Shown here: one piece after another, positions 24,261 to 35,442 of the stretch
How the letters are laid out: every line of letters starts with the position of its first letter
Numbering within the stretch: position 1 is the stretch's first letter
NCBI GenBank assembly: GCA_947561585.1
Contig: CANNZV010001044.1
Location: 1-64,000, forward strand
Length of the DNA stretch: 64,000 bases
Direction of reading: 5' to 3'
DNA from: Caprella mutica
Taxonomy: Eukaryota; Arthropoda; Malacostraca; Amphipoda; Caprellidae
Notes under the pieces: generated by a model
Databases searched by the model: none
The model's input: only the letters and a program-made list of their open reading frames with translations
Told to the model about the DNA's origin: nothing
Translations under genes and position numbers: made by a program

Positions 24261-24471
24261 TAACTATGACTGAACAAACTTTTTCTCTGAAGTTACTATG
24301 CATATTCAATTTTCTCAATGATACTTAGGAACTTAAAATTAAAAAAACAATTGATTTAAGAATTTTTATTCATTCTATCCTCTATCTATGATAATATCTT
24401 GGGTAAGTTCTAAGTTATAGGATGGCTTCACATTTTGGATCATATAGTATAAAAAATTATTATTTTAATTG

Positions 24472-24503
24472 GTATCCATGATACCTGCAGGTATCATGGA
24501 TAC
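24472..24503. repeat. perfect 32-bp palindrome
   Basis: The half-site gtatccatgatacctg is followed immediately by its exact reverse complement, with no spacer. Such perfect palindromes are unstable and rare. It lies 0.2 kb right of the 41-bp array. No gene is adjacent. Confidence 0.95.
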
Positions 24504-24645
24504 ACATTATTAACAGCTTACAAAGTTGAATTATCTAATTAGACTGTGCAGTGACTATATAGATATAATAGTTGTAACTATCGATACACTTACAGTATCG
24601 AGACACCTATACAATATACATGTAAAGACAATAACTAAATCCTAG

Positions 24646-24677
24646 CAGATGTGTGTCGTGCGCTTGCACGACATCTG
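24646..24677. repeat. hairpin with 12-14-bp arms
   Basis: cagatgtgtgtcgtgc and gcacgacatctg pair with a two-base bulge across a four-base loop. It lies just outside the left end of the family E element. Confidence 0.75.
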
Positions 24678-24762
24678 TAAATCTGTAAATTTATATCAAT
24701 TTCAACCTCTAATATCGTTATCACTGGTGATTAAAGGAGTTAGCTAGGAGTATTTAAAATAA

Positions 24763-25215
24763 CAGTTAATTTTAACCCTAATGAGTTTGACTATCAGAAT
24801 GTATCGGAAGGTTTGACTATGTGTTCAAAAACACATGTCTTTTTTATAAACCTACAGTACTGTATTTTTTCACTGGTTGTTAGTATATATACTAAAAATA
24901 CATAGGTAAATAAATTATTGGCAACTGAAAGAGCAGAGCTGTGATTGGGTGGAGTGTGACCCAATCACAGCTCGCACATATGTGTGTTCTCCATAAAAAA
25001 TGGACTGAATTGTGTTTAGAAGCTACCAAACTATATATCTACGCTGCCACACATCACCACATTACAATTAATTTTCGTGATTTACGCCGATACGAGAATA
25101 TTTTAAACTTTTAAATACAAAAATATATTTGGTATTTATTATGTAGAAGCAAAGTCAAGAAAGGTATATACATTTAAAGGGATGCCATGAAATATATAAA
25201 TAATTTAAAAACATC
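24763..25215 (-). mobile_element. family E DNA-transposon-like element, internally deleted
   Basis: Begins ttttaaccctaatgagtttg, the same end as the longer element at 31440-32640. The left 240 bp match the right end of that element in reverse complement (around agagcagagctgtgattggg). The right ~200 bp match its left end (around caaatatattt and cttgactttg). The middle is missing, so this looks like a MITE-type deletion derivative. A local palindrome (gctgtgattgggt/acccaatcacagc) lies inside. Confidence 0.65.
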
Positions 25216-25767
25216 TTAGCTGTGATAGTTTTAAATAATTAATGATATATATTTTGTTACTGATTGTCAGTCATTAGTAACTTAAATAGTAAAATCTGTA
25301 GACACATTTGTATTTTTCTTATCAATATGATATTTGTGAAAGCTTTGAGATTACTAAAATGGTAATATAATCTGAAAATAAGTAGCATTGGTTTATTGCA
25401 AAATGGTTATTTGTTAAATTTATACTATTATTAGCTTTTATAGATTTAACTCATTAAAAGACTATGTATAATTATAAATTCTGAGTCTACTAAATGATCA
25501 AATTTAAAATGGATGATGAAATTTTCTGTGTTTTAAAGCCAATCTTCATTCTTATCACTAGAGAATGGATTTTTTTGTGTTAAAATTTTGTATCTCGTTG
25601 TAATAATAACTCATGCATATAAATGGAAATATTATCACCACGCTCTTAAAATTGACGGTCACTTTGCCCTGTAAAATGTCCCATTATTATTCACTGAGAA
25701 TTTGCATAGGTATATGGGAAAACTTCTATCAAAATGTAGAGTGAAATAAGAGCATACAAAATTGGGT

Positions 25768-25935
25768 CCAGGACATTTCGTCCAACAGACATTTCATCCA
25801 ACAGATATTTCGTCCACGGACAATTCTTCCACGAATTGCTTTATTTGTATTTTAAAATGTGTATGGAATGTATTTCATAAATTTTTCACTATTACATTAA
25901 TAGCCAGGTGTAAATATAAAGTATTAAAATAATGA
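25768..25935 (+). repeat. dispersed repeat family F, copy 1
   Basis: Starts with three near-tandem words ggacatttcgtccaac, agacatttcatccaac and agatatttcgtccacg. It continues with gaattgctttatttgtattt and attacattaatagccaggtg. The same order appears at 48800-48935 inside an intron of the lectin-like gene. The complementary word gacgaaatg also occurs near 36210 and 49070, as expected for terminal inverted repeats of a small DNA element. Confidence 0.6.
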
Positions 25936-27209
25936 TTTTTTACCTTAATGAACTTATTTTAATATAATAAATATAATAATTTTTCCATTAAATCAACTAT
26001 TTGCCTAGTATATATATTTGTTTATGTTCTCTTAAGTTGATCAGTGAAATCATTATTCATAATTCTATAGAAGTGATAATTAATAAAAATACAATTAAAA
26101 ACAATTTTCTCTTAGAGAATATATTCATATAAACTCTCTTTCATTTGTAGTTTCAATAGAATTCTTTGGTATATTTCCATATCAATGTTATTCATATTTT
26201 CTTTTTTGCAGTAACGAGTTTGACTGAAAAGTGAATTAATTTTGAGCTGAATGGAGTCCTGAGAATATTAATTTGCTGTCTTTCTTTAATTAAATATTAA
26301 TGAATGAAAATACTACGCCCGATAAGGTATAGATAATTTAAAATAGAGGTACACTAGGAATTGGAGAATCTTTATTCTCTAACTTTTTTAATAAATGAAA
26401 TGCAAACATACCTTATATATAATGCCATTTTTAAAAGTAAATTACAGGTGGAAAATTTTCCTCATTTAACGCACAATCAAAACTTCGAAGATTTGTTATT
26501 ATGAATTTTAAAAGTTTTTGTTTTTTCATTTGGAAGTTCCTAACTTTAAGTCTAAACAACATTAGGCCAAACTTTTCAGTTGTTCCATCATAACGTCCGA
26601 TGAGATGGAAATTGAGTCAACATTCACTGTGCAAACATTGAGTTGTATGTTAGCATCTGCCTGTTCGTAGCCTTTGATAGAAATATATAAGAAAAACTAA
26701 TAATTAGTGGTCATGTGGCTACTGGTCAGACTAATATTAATAATTAAAAACAATCATAGTTTCGACTTTTGAGAGCAAAAAATAATCATGTTAAATCAGT
26801 ATATATATACTCATAATAAGTACTTGCATTATATAAACCCATTATATTTATTGAATTCTCTTTGGATGAACAACAGGTATTGTACTATTTACAATTAATT
26901 AAAGAAACTAAAAAAATCAGGTCACTTATTCTATCGCATCTCGTATAGAAAAATCCTAGACCGTACACAGTACACAATGTTGACTGATTCTGCTTAGTCA
27001 GCAATAAATGATTCTTTTGTCATTGGAATTTTTGTAAATTTGCAGAACAGAATCTACTTGATATCAAAAGTTTATAGATGAATTATTATAACTAAACTCA
27101 CTCGATATTTTTCTGTTAAAATACTTTATTTTACGTAATTCAGATTGTTTTCAAATCGGTAACTCATTTCATAAACCATTTAGTTTTATGAAATTTAGTT
27201 ATTTTGGAG

Positions 27210-27249
27210 CAAGTTAAGATAATGGACCAGGGTCCGATATCTTAACTTG
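27210..27249. repeat. imperfect inverted repeat (12-bp outer arms)
   Basis: caagttaagata and tatcttaacttg are perfect complements separated by a centre that is itself partly palindromic (ggaccagggtcc). Related ggtccgttatcttta words follow to the right. Confidence 0.75.
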
Positions 27250-28064
27250 GTTAAATTCTGGTCCGTTATCTTTACTAGCTTCATTTCTGTTCCGTTATCT
27301 TTACTTTGTAAATTTCTTAACATTGAAACAAACAATAATTGGAATTAGAATAGTATTTTAGAATCATAGATACCATATCAAAGGATTTATTTTTATTTTC
27401 TAATTACATGTTCTTCACAATCTTAAAATGGATCGTTCATATTACTGCAAGAAAAACTAAAGGAAATATATATTAAAACTAATGGAAACTATGTTTATTT
27501 CATCAATTCTTTCAATTACCATATTTCTGGTCCGTGACCTTTACTAGCTCCATTATTTTTTATTTGATAATAATTCTATTGTTTCACACATATGATCATT
27601 TAATCAATTGAAATGTTCTATTTTCTCTCCATATGTGTATAAATAATAACAATGAAATCAATAGTGAACTAGATACAAATTTCATAAAGTTTTTATTATA
27701 ACTTTGATAAATAAAAAAGATGAATTATAAACATTGTAGAGTAAGGTATTATTCCCACAACTCATAATGGTGAAGAGTTCCGTACTTTAGTGATGAAATT
27801 ACCCGATCCGAGAAGATGAACGAGTCTAATGTTCTCACTCGGACTAGAAAGACTAACTTTTATCAGCTGCTCAGCTGAAAAGATTAATTATTTTTGCCGG
27901 ACTTTGAAATTGACCTCAAAATGACTATTAAAATCGTGACTTGAAATTAGTTCATCCTACGATTCAATTTTGTAATAATTTCTTAATTTTTCATTTCATA
28001 TTTTCGCATATTAATATATCATTAATATATGCAAATATTTTTAACACATTTGCAAATGATAAAT

Positions 28065-28905
28065 TTCAGTAAATTTATATTTAAAATTTTAGTAAGTTTA
28101 TATTAAAAATTTCAGTAAATTTATATTTAAAATTTTAGTAAATTTATATTTAAAATTTTAGTAAATTTATATTAAAAATTTTAGTCAATTTATATTTAAA
28201 ATTTTAGTCAATTTATATTAAATTTTTTTGTCAATTTATATTTTAAATTTTAGTAAATTTATATTTAAAATTTTAGTCAATTTATATTTAAAATTTTAGT
28301 CAATTTATATTTAAAATTTTAGTCAATTTATATTTAAAATTTTAGTCAATTTATATTTAAAATTTTAGTCAATTTATATTTAAAATTTTTGTCAATTTAT
28401 ATTTTAAATTTTAGTAAATTTATATTTAGAATTTTAGTAAATTTATATTAAAATTTTTAGTAAATTTATATTCAAAATTTTAATAAATTCATATTTAGAA
28501 TTTTAGTAAATTTATATTCAAAATTTTAGTAAATTTATATTTAAAATTTTAATAAATTCATATTTAGAATTTTAGTAAATTTATATTTAAAATTTTAGTA
28601 AATTCATATTTAGAATTTTAGTAAATTTATATTTAAAATTTTAGTAAATTTATATTCAAAATTTTAATAAATTCATATTTAGAATTTTAGTAAATTTATA
28701 TTTAAAATTTTAGTAAATTCATATTTAGAATTTTAGTAAATTTATATTTAAAATTTTAGTAAATTTATATTTAAAATTTTAGTAAATTTATATTTAAAAT
28801 TTTAGTAAATTTATATTTAAAATTTTAGTAAATTTATATTTAAAATTTTAGTAAATTTATATTTAAAATTTTAGTAAACTTATATTTTAAATTTTAGTAA
28901 ATTAT
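28065..28905. repeat. 23-bp AT-only-rich minisatellite
   Basis: About 36 copies of agtaaatttatatttaaaat plus ttt, with variants agtcaattt, ttcaaaa, aataaattcat and ttagaat that recur in blocks. It degrades into shorter tttaaattttgtaat units up to about 28970. The near absence of G/C makes it a candidate unwinding or scaffold-attachment type sequence, but that is inference only. Confidence 0.95.
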
Positions 28906-28969
28906 ATATTTTAAATTTTGTAATTTAAATTTTTTGTAATTTGTAATTTTTGTAATTTTAATTTTTTGT

Positions 28970-30061
28970 ACATTAACAGTACAAGGAAATCGGATCATAA
29001 CTCAGAAGCATATAGAAGTCATTTTGACTCATTCCCACTGTAAGACAAGGTTTATTGAGCAATCAATAGCGAAAAAAAACACATTAAAATATAAATTAGT
29101 TCAGATAATAACTCATAATGATTTAGCTTGAGAAGGATTTGCTCTATATAACTCGCTCTACATAATTCACTTTGTATATCCAGAAAGTAATCTTTGATTA
29201 ATTTCCTGAGTTTGTGCAATGAAATTATATTACTATTTTATCGGAACAATATCTGCCTTTCATTAGATAGGACTAAGGTGCCTGTAAAGCTTCACCCTGA
29301 ACTATAAAAACTTGACACTAAATTACACAGTATAACCAAAACATGAGGATTCATAAAGGAACATTTAGTCCGAAGATTCAAGAGCAACCTACATAAAAGA
29401 ATCGTTAAATAAAAGAATCGTTATTCATTAATACAATAACTCAAGAAAGACTAATGCAAAACAGTAAAAATATACAATACCTACAAAATCCCACACAACC
29501 CAAAATCAATTATTAATTAAAAGCAGTAAAACAATTAAACACAAACTGAAACTAATTATAAGTTCAAAGAAGTAAGAGAGTTAAACACAAAGCAAAATGA
29601 ATTATTAGTTCAAAGTAGTAATAGTCTAGAATAATATTACAACACAAGAGAATATGAGAAAAAGAGAAGTTGAATAATTTTCTCTTAAATAGAGCTAGAC
29701 TCATTACGGTATTATTTTGAGGAGGTAGAATATTCCAAAGCGATACAGTAGCATACAGGAAATATCTCTGAGACAGCGTCCTCTTTTACTTAGGCACAAC
29801 TATACTGTTTATTCCCTCATAGTGGTCATGTACTACCATGTGTCCGATAAGAATGAGTGTGCTATGATTTTCATGTAAAATAACAGAATCTGTGATGGGT
29901 TAAAGTGAGTCGTTGATAATTGAGAAGATGTATCCTAACCAGTTTTTTGTTAGCAATGCAAATTTAATTTATCGAATCTCTCGGTTCGTAAAGTTTCTGC
30001 CAAATCAGCAATAACTTCAGTTGGTCTCTTTGATGTCCAACAAAGAACAAATTATCAAATC
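28970..30061. other. AT-rich intergenic DNA, no gene seen
   Basis: Unique AT-rich sequence between two arrays. No open frame, RNA gene or repeat is recognised. Confidence 0.5.
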
Positions 30062-30745
30062 CAATATTGAGGGAGTATTGGATTACAGGAATGTTACTCT
30101 GTGAACATTGGGGCAATATTGAGGGAGTATTGAATTACAGGAATGCTATTCTGTGAACATTGGGACAATATTGAGGGAGTATTGGATTACAGGAATGTTA
30201 CTCTGTGAACATTGGGGCAATATTGAGGGAGTATTGGATTACAGGAATGTTATTCTGTGAACATTGGGACAATATTGAGAGAGTATTGGATTACAGGAAT
30301 ATTATTCTGTGAACATTGGGACAATATTGAGGAAGTATTGGGTTACAGGAATGTTACTCTGTGAATATTGGGACAATATTGAGGGAGTATTGGGTTACAG
30401 GAATGTTACTCTGTGAACATTGGGGCAATATTGAGGGAGTATTGAATTACAGGAATGTTACTCTGTGAACATTGGGACAATATTGAGAGAGTATTGGATT
30501 ACAGGAATGTTACTCTGTGAACATTGGGACAATATTGAGAGAGTATTGGATTACAGGAATGTTATTCTGTGAACATTGGGACAATATTGAAAGAGTATTG
30601 GATTACAGAAATGTTACTCTGTGAACATTGGGACAATATTGAGGGAGTATTGGATTACAGGAATGTTATTCTGTGAACATTGGGGCAATATTGAGGGAGT
30701 ATTGGATTACAGAAATGTTATTCTGTGAACATTGGGACAATATTG
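30062..30745. repeat. 52-bp minisatellite, ~13 copies
   Basis: Thirteen copies at 52-bp spacing containing caatattgagggagtattgg, attacaggaatgtta and ctgtgaacattggg. Substitution variants (gcaat or acaat, ttact or ttatt) alternate in blocks. The unit is not a multiple of three, and no frame stays open. Confidence 0.96.
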
Positions 30746-31439
30746 GCAATGGCAAGACTCAATTTTGAAGAAATCCTTTTCTTATTTCAGTCGTTAATTC
30801 ATTCCAATTGGAATAATTCTTGCAATAGGGGAAATTAATTTGCTTCATAAATATTTAAAAAATATCGTATTGTTTGGAAGCTATTATTAACTTTGATGAT
30901 TTTTAATATAAATCTAAAATAAATAAGCGGTATAGAGCATAACTAAGTGAATAGTTTCATTAACTATATTAAATGGTTAATAAATTACATGTTACTTGGA
31001 TAGTAAATTACATTTTCGTTTATTTAATAATTTCAAAATTGGAAATCTGTTATTTTCATCAAATCAGAACACAACATTTACCTTTTGATTATAATAGGAT
31101 TAGTGAGAATAAAATACGAGTCGCTAAAAAATCGTAATGTTTCAAAGTTTTTATTTCAATCATTTTTTTTTATTGAAGAATAAATTCCTTTTAACAGTGG
31201 GAGTGTTTCATCAATTCGTACGTCAATGCAATTAAAGTCTCTGGAATTCTGTGATTTTATTGGTAGCTGATCAAACAACCAATCAATTCATTGTACCCTT
31301 TCTTCCAAACGCAATATTCTAGTCTGCAAATCTGGTTCAGATTTAGAATCTATGATTGCTTCTGTGAATTTTTAATTATTTATGTGAAATTTAACCTATG
31401 AAAATTATTATAAAGGCGATAATATTAATATATGTCAAA
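30746..31439. other. AT-rich intergenic DNA, no gene seen
   Basis: No coding frame, repeat or structured element is recognised between the 52-bp array and the family E element. Confidence 0.5.
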
Positions 31440-32640
31440 GGTTAATGTTTTAACCCTAATGAGTTTGACGTGTGTTTTCTAGGCACATCTTTTTTTAAAT
31501 TATTTTATATCACTCATGTCATTCCTTTAAATTTACTGGCCATTCTTGACTTTGTTTCTACACTAATAACCAAATATATTTTTAGATTGAAAAGTTAAGG
31601 CTACCGACCCCGGAAAAATGGCATAATTAAAGAAAAAGAAAATTTATTTTGTAAATAGTTGCTTTATAACCTTCTAATAGTGTGTGCAAAATATCAGAGC
31701 TCTCATGTTACTCTAACCCCCTGGGGAGAGGGAGAAAGGGAAAAGGGGGCCGGGGGGTAGGGAGTCAATATGTACTCTAAAAAACATCTCTCTGCCAATT
31801 ATAATTCGTAATAATTAATTATCTCGCTATATCTGGTACCTAACGTGCCACTAATCAGACGCACACTAAGGTATGCAAAGAAATATTCCTCAGTTACCCT
31901 CAGACCTATACAGGAGTCGTATGCAGCGTGTCAGATTATCAAACTTTGAATGGGATTTTCTATTAGTTCAGAGATCTACAAATCTTGTAATTCAAAAGCC
32001 TAAGGCTTTATTATGAAATTACCTACAACATGATAGTATACGATTTTTGATTTTCGAATTTGTTGTCGAAATATTTTTCGACATATAGTTTTTTATTTTT
32101 TTTTCACGAAAAAGTCGAAATTAAAAAATACCAAATCGAAAATCATATAATACAATTTTGTAGGTAATTTTGTGGAAAATCGAATCCAAAAAACTGCAAA
32201 GCCGTAGCTGCAACCAAAAAGAAGCCTTCGGCTTTTTTGGACAATTAAATATTTACGTATAGGCGTAAATCAGCGTAAATCACGTAAATTAAGAAATTAA
32301 TTGTTCTTTGGTGACGTGTGGCAACGAAGAAATACAGTCTAGTTAGTCAATACGCATGAATTTGTCCAAGTTTTCATCAATTACAGACACATGCGTGAGT
32401 TGTAATTGGATCACACTCCACCCAATCACAGCTCTGCTCTCTCAGTTGCCAATGTCTTACATACCTATGTATTTATTTCTCCTTATTTGTTCAATATTTT
32501 TACTTGAAAGTTGGTACAAATTTATTTAGTATTAAATAAATAAAAAATACAGTAACGTAGGTTTATAAATAAGACATTTGTTTTTTAACACATAGTCAAA
32601 CTTTCCCGTTGATTCTGACAGTCATACTCATTAGGACAGT
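31440..32640 (+). mobile_element. family E DNA-transposon-like element, longer copy
   Basis: Left end ttttaaccctaatgagtttg and right end (reverse complement) ctaatgagtatgactgtcag form imperfect terminal inverted repeats. The left ~180 bp and right ~370 bp match the short element at 24763-25215. The interior holds a G-rich patch near 31720-31765 and a small aagccttcggctt hairpin at about 32210. No transposase frame is visible, so this copy is also non-autonomous. Target-site duplications could not be fixed by eye. Confidence 0.6.
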
Positions 32641-33368
32641 CATACTCATTGCTTCTTCTGGCAGGGCCTTTAAAAAAAAAAAAAAAAAAAAAATAAATAA
32701 ATTAGGATTGAGGCCCTAACCTAACTTTCTCGCTGGTAAGTGATGCTGATAGCTAAATAAAGTCCCTAACTTCAAATAACTCAAGTGTGTAACATTCCAC
32801 AAATTGGTCATAAAGTAATACCTAATATAATAACAGCGCCTAGACCCAATAGTATCATTATTTTTATAGATTCCTTATCTAATTCTGAAATATAATACAA
32901 ACAAAAGGCAATTGGAGGACAATTTATAATATAAATTATCATCTATGAAACAGAATAGTAAATATTTAACATTCATTTACGGCAATTGTAATTATAGTTA
33001 CAACACAATTTTATACTAATTCCCATTCTCTCAGAATTTTTCTGTTTATGGCGACTTTGATGTTAATTTAATTCATTCGAATTGATTTTATGAGATTGTT
33101 TACTTATAATTTAAATATTATTATTATAACTAATAAGCTTTAGTACTGACAAGACATTATGGCAATACAATAGCTTATATTTGAACAACACAATATATAT
33201 TACAATATGATGTTAAAAAATCACTACTTCAAATGGGAAAATAGCATTGATTTGTTAACTTCACTTTATTATCCTATATAACTGCACAATTGTATAATAA
33301 TTTGTATGAAATATATTTCCTCAGCTGTAGCTGAAGAATTATATTGACTCAATTCAGGGAATTCAAAT
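32641..33368. other. AT-rich region with poly-A run, no gene seen
   Basis: A run of about 23 A followed by taaataaat lies at 32669-32700, next to a short ctggcagggccttt stretch. It may be a retroposon tail or slippage. The remainder is unique AT-rich DNA. Confidence 0.5.
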
Positions 33369-35442
33369 GTATTTCCTCCATTGTTGAATTTTCGTAACAA
33401 GAACAGTCCCAAATTGGCAAACAGAGCGTCAAAAGACAGTCTGATTCACTCTGTTGAATTGCAGACAGTACAACTTGTTAGGGAGAACATATTCCTAACT
33501 TGTAATAGAAATCACATGCAGGCGAATTTATAACAAATAATTAGAGATCTTATTGGCGAAAAAACTACAAATATCAAATGAATTCTTCTTAATTAATGAA
33601 GTAAAACATATAGGGATATCACTGAACTATACTATATGTACACATATAATATCTCATTATCGACTACTTTACTTAGCCAAATTCTTGCGCACTCTCCCTA
33701 TAAATATCTCCAGATAATTACCTTCGAGAAGCATCAGTTACTCCGCTTCTCTCGAGAGACTTCCAGAACAATCTACGGCCAAAGAGAGAGAAGAAAGAGA
33801 CGCTAGATGATGATGCTGAAACTATAGTGGTGAACTTATTATTTTAAAAACTGTTAAAGCTGTTTTGTAAAAATTTGTACTATGTTAGTCAGTATTCAAT
33901 CAGTTATAAATGGTTTTCACTTACTTTGAATATAATTAGACTGTATGTAGCTCAGATCAACGGTAGATTTGAAAAAAAAACGAAAAAGCTCCGAGTGACA
34001 GTAGGTATATTCTAATTTCTCCTGAAAAGCTGAAAGAGGAGAAAATTCACGCCTCTTTTCTCTTCAAAACTGCCTTTGCACTCCAACTAATTAGGGGAAA
34101 ACAAACGAGAATTCTGATCTCAAACAAATTTGTCTTCTGGAAGAAGATTTAATTAGCATGGTAACATCTTCACGTCTTCTTGTTCGTTGCACCTACTTGA
34201 TTGAAACCATTTAATTAAACCTTTACGGCCAATGACTTTAAGATTATCTAATTGTAATAATGATTAATGAAGTCTGTTAATGTAGCAAATCAATCGAACG
34301 AAACTAATTATGAAGATTTGATTCTGGCACTAAATTTCAAATGTCCTTTTTTCGTATTTACAATCAATATTTTTCAGAACAGATAAACTATTATTTTAAT
34401 GATTTTAATAGTGTACGGTTGTACTTTGCCATCTTTTATTACACTATAGATATCATTCATAAACTATTTTAAAAATATAATTTTTCAACAGCATGTTATT
34501 TAAACTGTAATGTTTCAATTATTGCTAATTATTTAAAAGTGCCTTCATTTGTTAAAGCATTTAAATTATTCACAATCCATAAATTGAAAATAATAAGCAA
34601 GTCATATGATATTTTGACTAGAACTTTCCACAGTCAATATTGTCACCATTGGCTGAAACTTTGGTTGCTCTCAACAACCAAACAAATATGATATTGGTGC
34701 TAAAATATAGCGACGAGCTGCAATCCATTCCATAGAGAGAATGTCTTCCTTCAACAGTTTGGAAATATCAAATAGAAACTTATTTACAATCTCCTGTCTT
34801 ATTAGACAAGATGGCTCGCTCAAACTTATTTACAATTTCCTGTCTTATAAGACATGATAGCACATTAAAAATCTAATTTCAACAGTGAGTGACATCGTGC
34901 TATGTACTCTCTCTTGTTTAGGATTATTTTTAGTAATAGATATTCCAGATATTTCATTGTAGCGTCAAATATATCGAATGGCATAGTGATCTGTCAGCTT
35001 GAAGCGAACCTCTCACAATCGCAAATACCTATTCATCGGATTTTATATCACTCTTTTTTCAGTAAGCTCTCTTCATTCAAAGCATTTCAATAGCTATCTT
35101 CATTCAAAAGAAAATAAAGGAATAAATCCAAGGTTCCCTATAAGACTTCTGAGAATAATAAAGTGATCACAACGAATTATGTAACGAATGCCACTCAATT
35201 GTTCAAGCATTTCTATCTTTGTTATATCGGTTACAATTCTGATTAAAGGTTGTTGTACGAATGATTTCAAAATAAGAGAATCGTGTGAAAGAAAGAGAAG
35301 GAGATTCGATTCACAGAGTTTACTTTTAATTTGAGTGACACAATAAAATCCAATTACCTTCCCTAACTTTTGTGATGACGAATGAAGTTTTGTTAGTTAC
35401 TCTTATCTTTTAATTAAGACTCAATCTCACTCATTGTATCTA
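33369..35442 (+). repeat. dispersed repeat family A, copy 2
   Basis: Shares the left segment (33369-33530), the gatgatgctgaaac segment (near 33808), the aactaattagg segment (near 34083) and the right segment (35212-35442) with 4801-6180 in the same order. Extra sequence separates the segments, including a copy of family B at 34626-34812. The right segment contains caataaaatccaattacctt as in copy 1. A one-base indel relative to copy 1 breaks the short hydrophobic frame found there. Confidence 0.75.
34626..34812 (+). repeat. dispersed repeat family B, copy 2
   Basis: Close match to 12231-12420, from tttccacagtcaatattgtc to agacaagatggc, inserted within family A copy 2. A short duplicate of its right end (acttatttacaatttcctgt) follows at about 34826. 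Confidence 0.88.

Larger units (their letters stand above)
24261..28064. other. AT-rich intergenic DNA with repeats and palindromes, no gene seen
   Basis: Contains the palindrome at 24472-24503, the hairpin at 24646-24677, the deleted family E element at 24763-25215, the family F copy at 25768-25935 and the hairpin at 27210-27249. The phrase ggtccgttatctttactagc recurs in degenerate form near 27260, 27287 and 27530. No coding region is supported. Confidence 0.55.

Noticed and set aside
33699..33741. TATAAATA followed by an atcagtt initiator-like word
   Set aside because: The spacing (about 37 bp) is slightly long, no transcript unit follows, and the site lies inside a repeat-rich block. It is not strong enough to list as a promoter.
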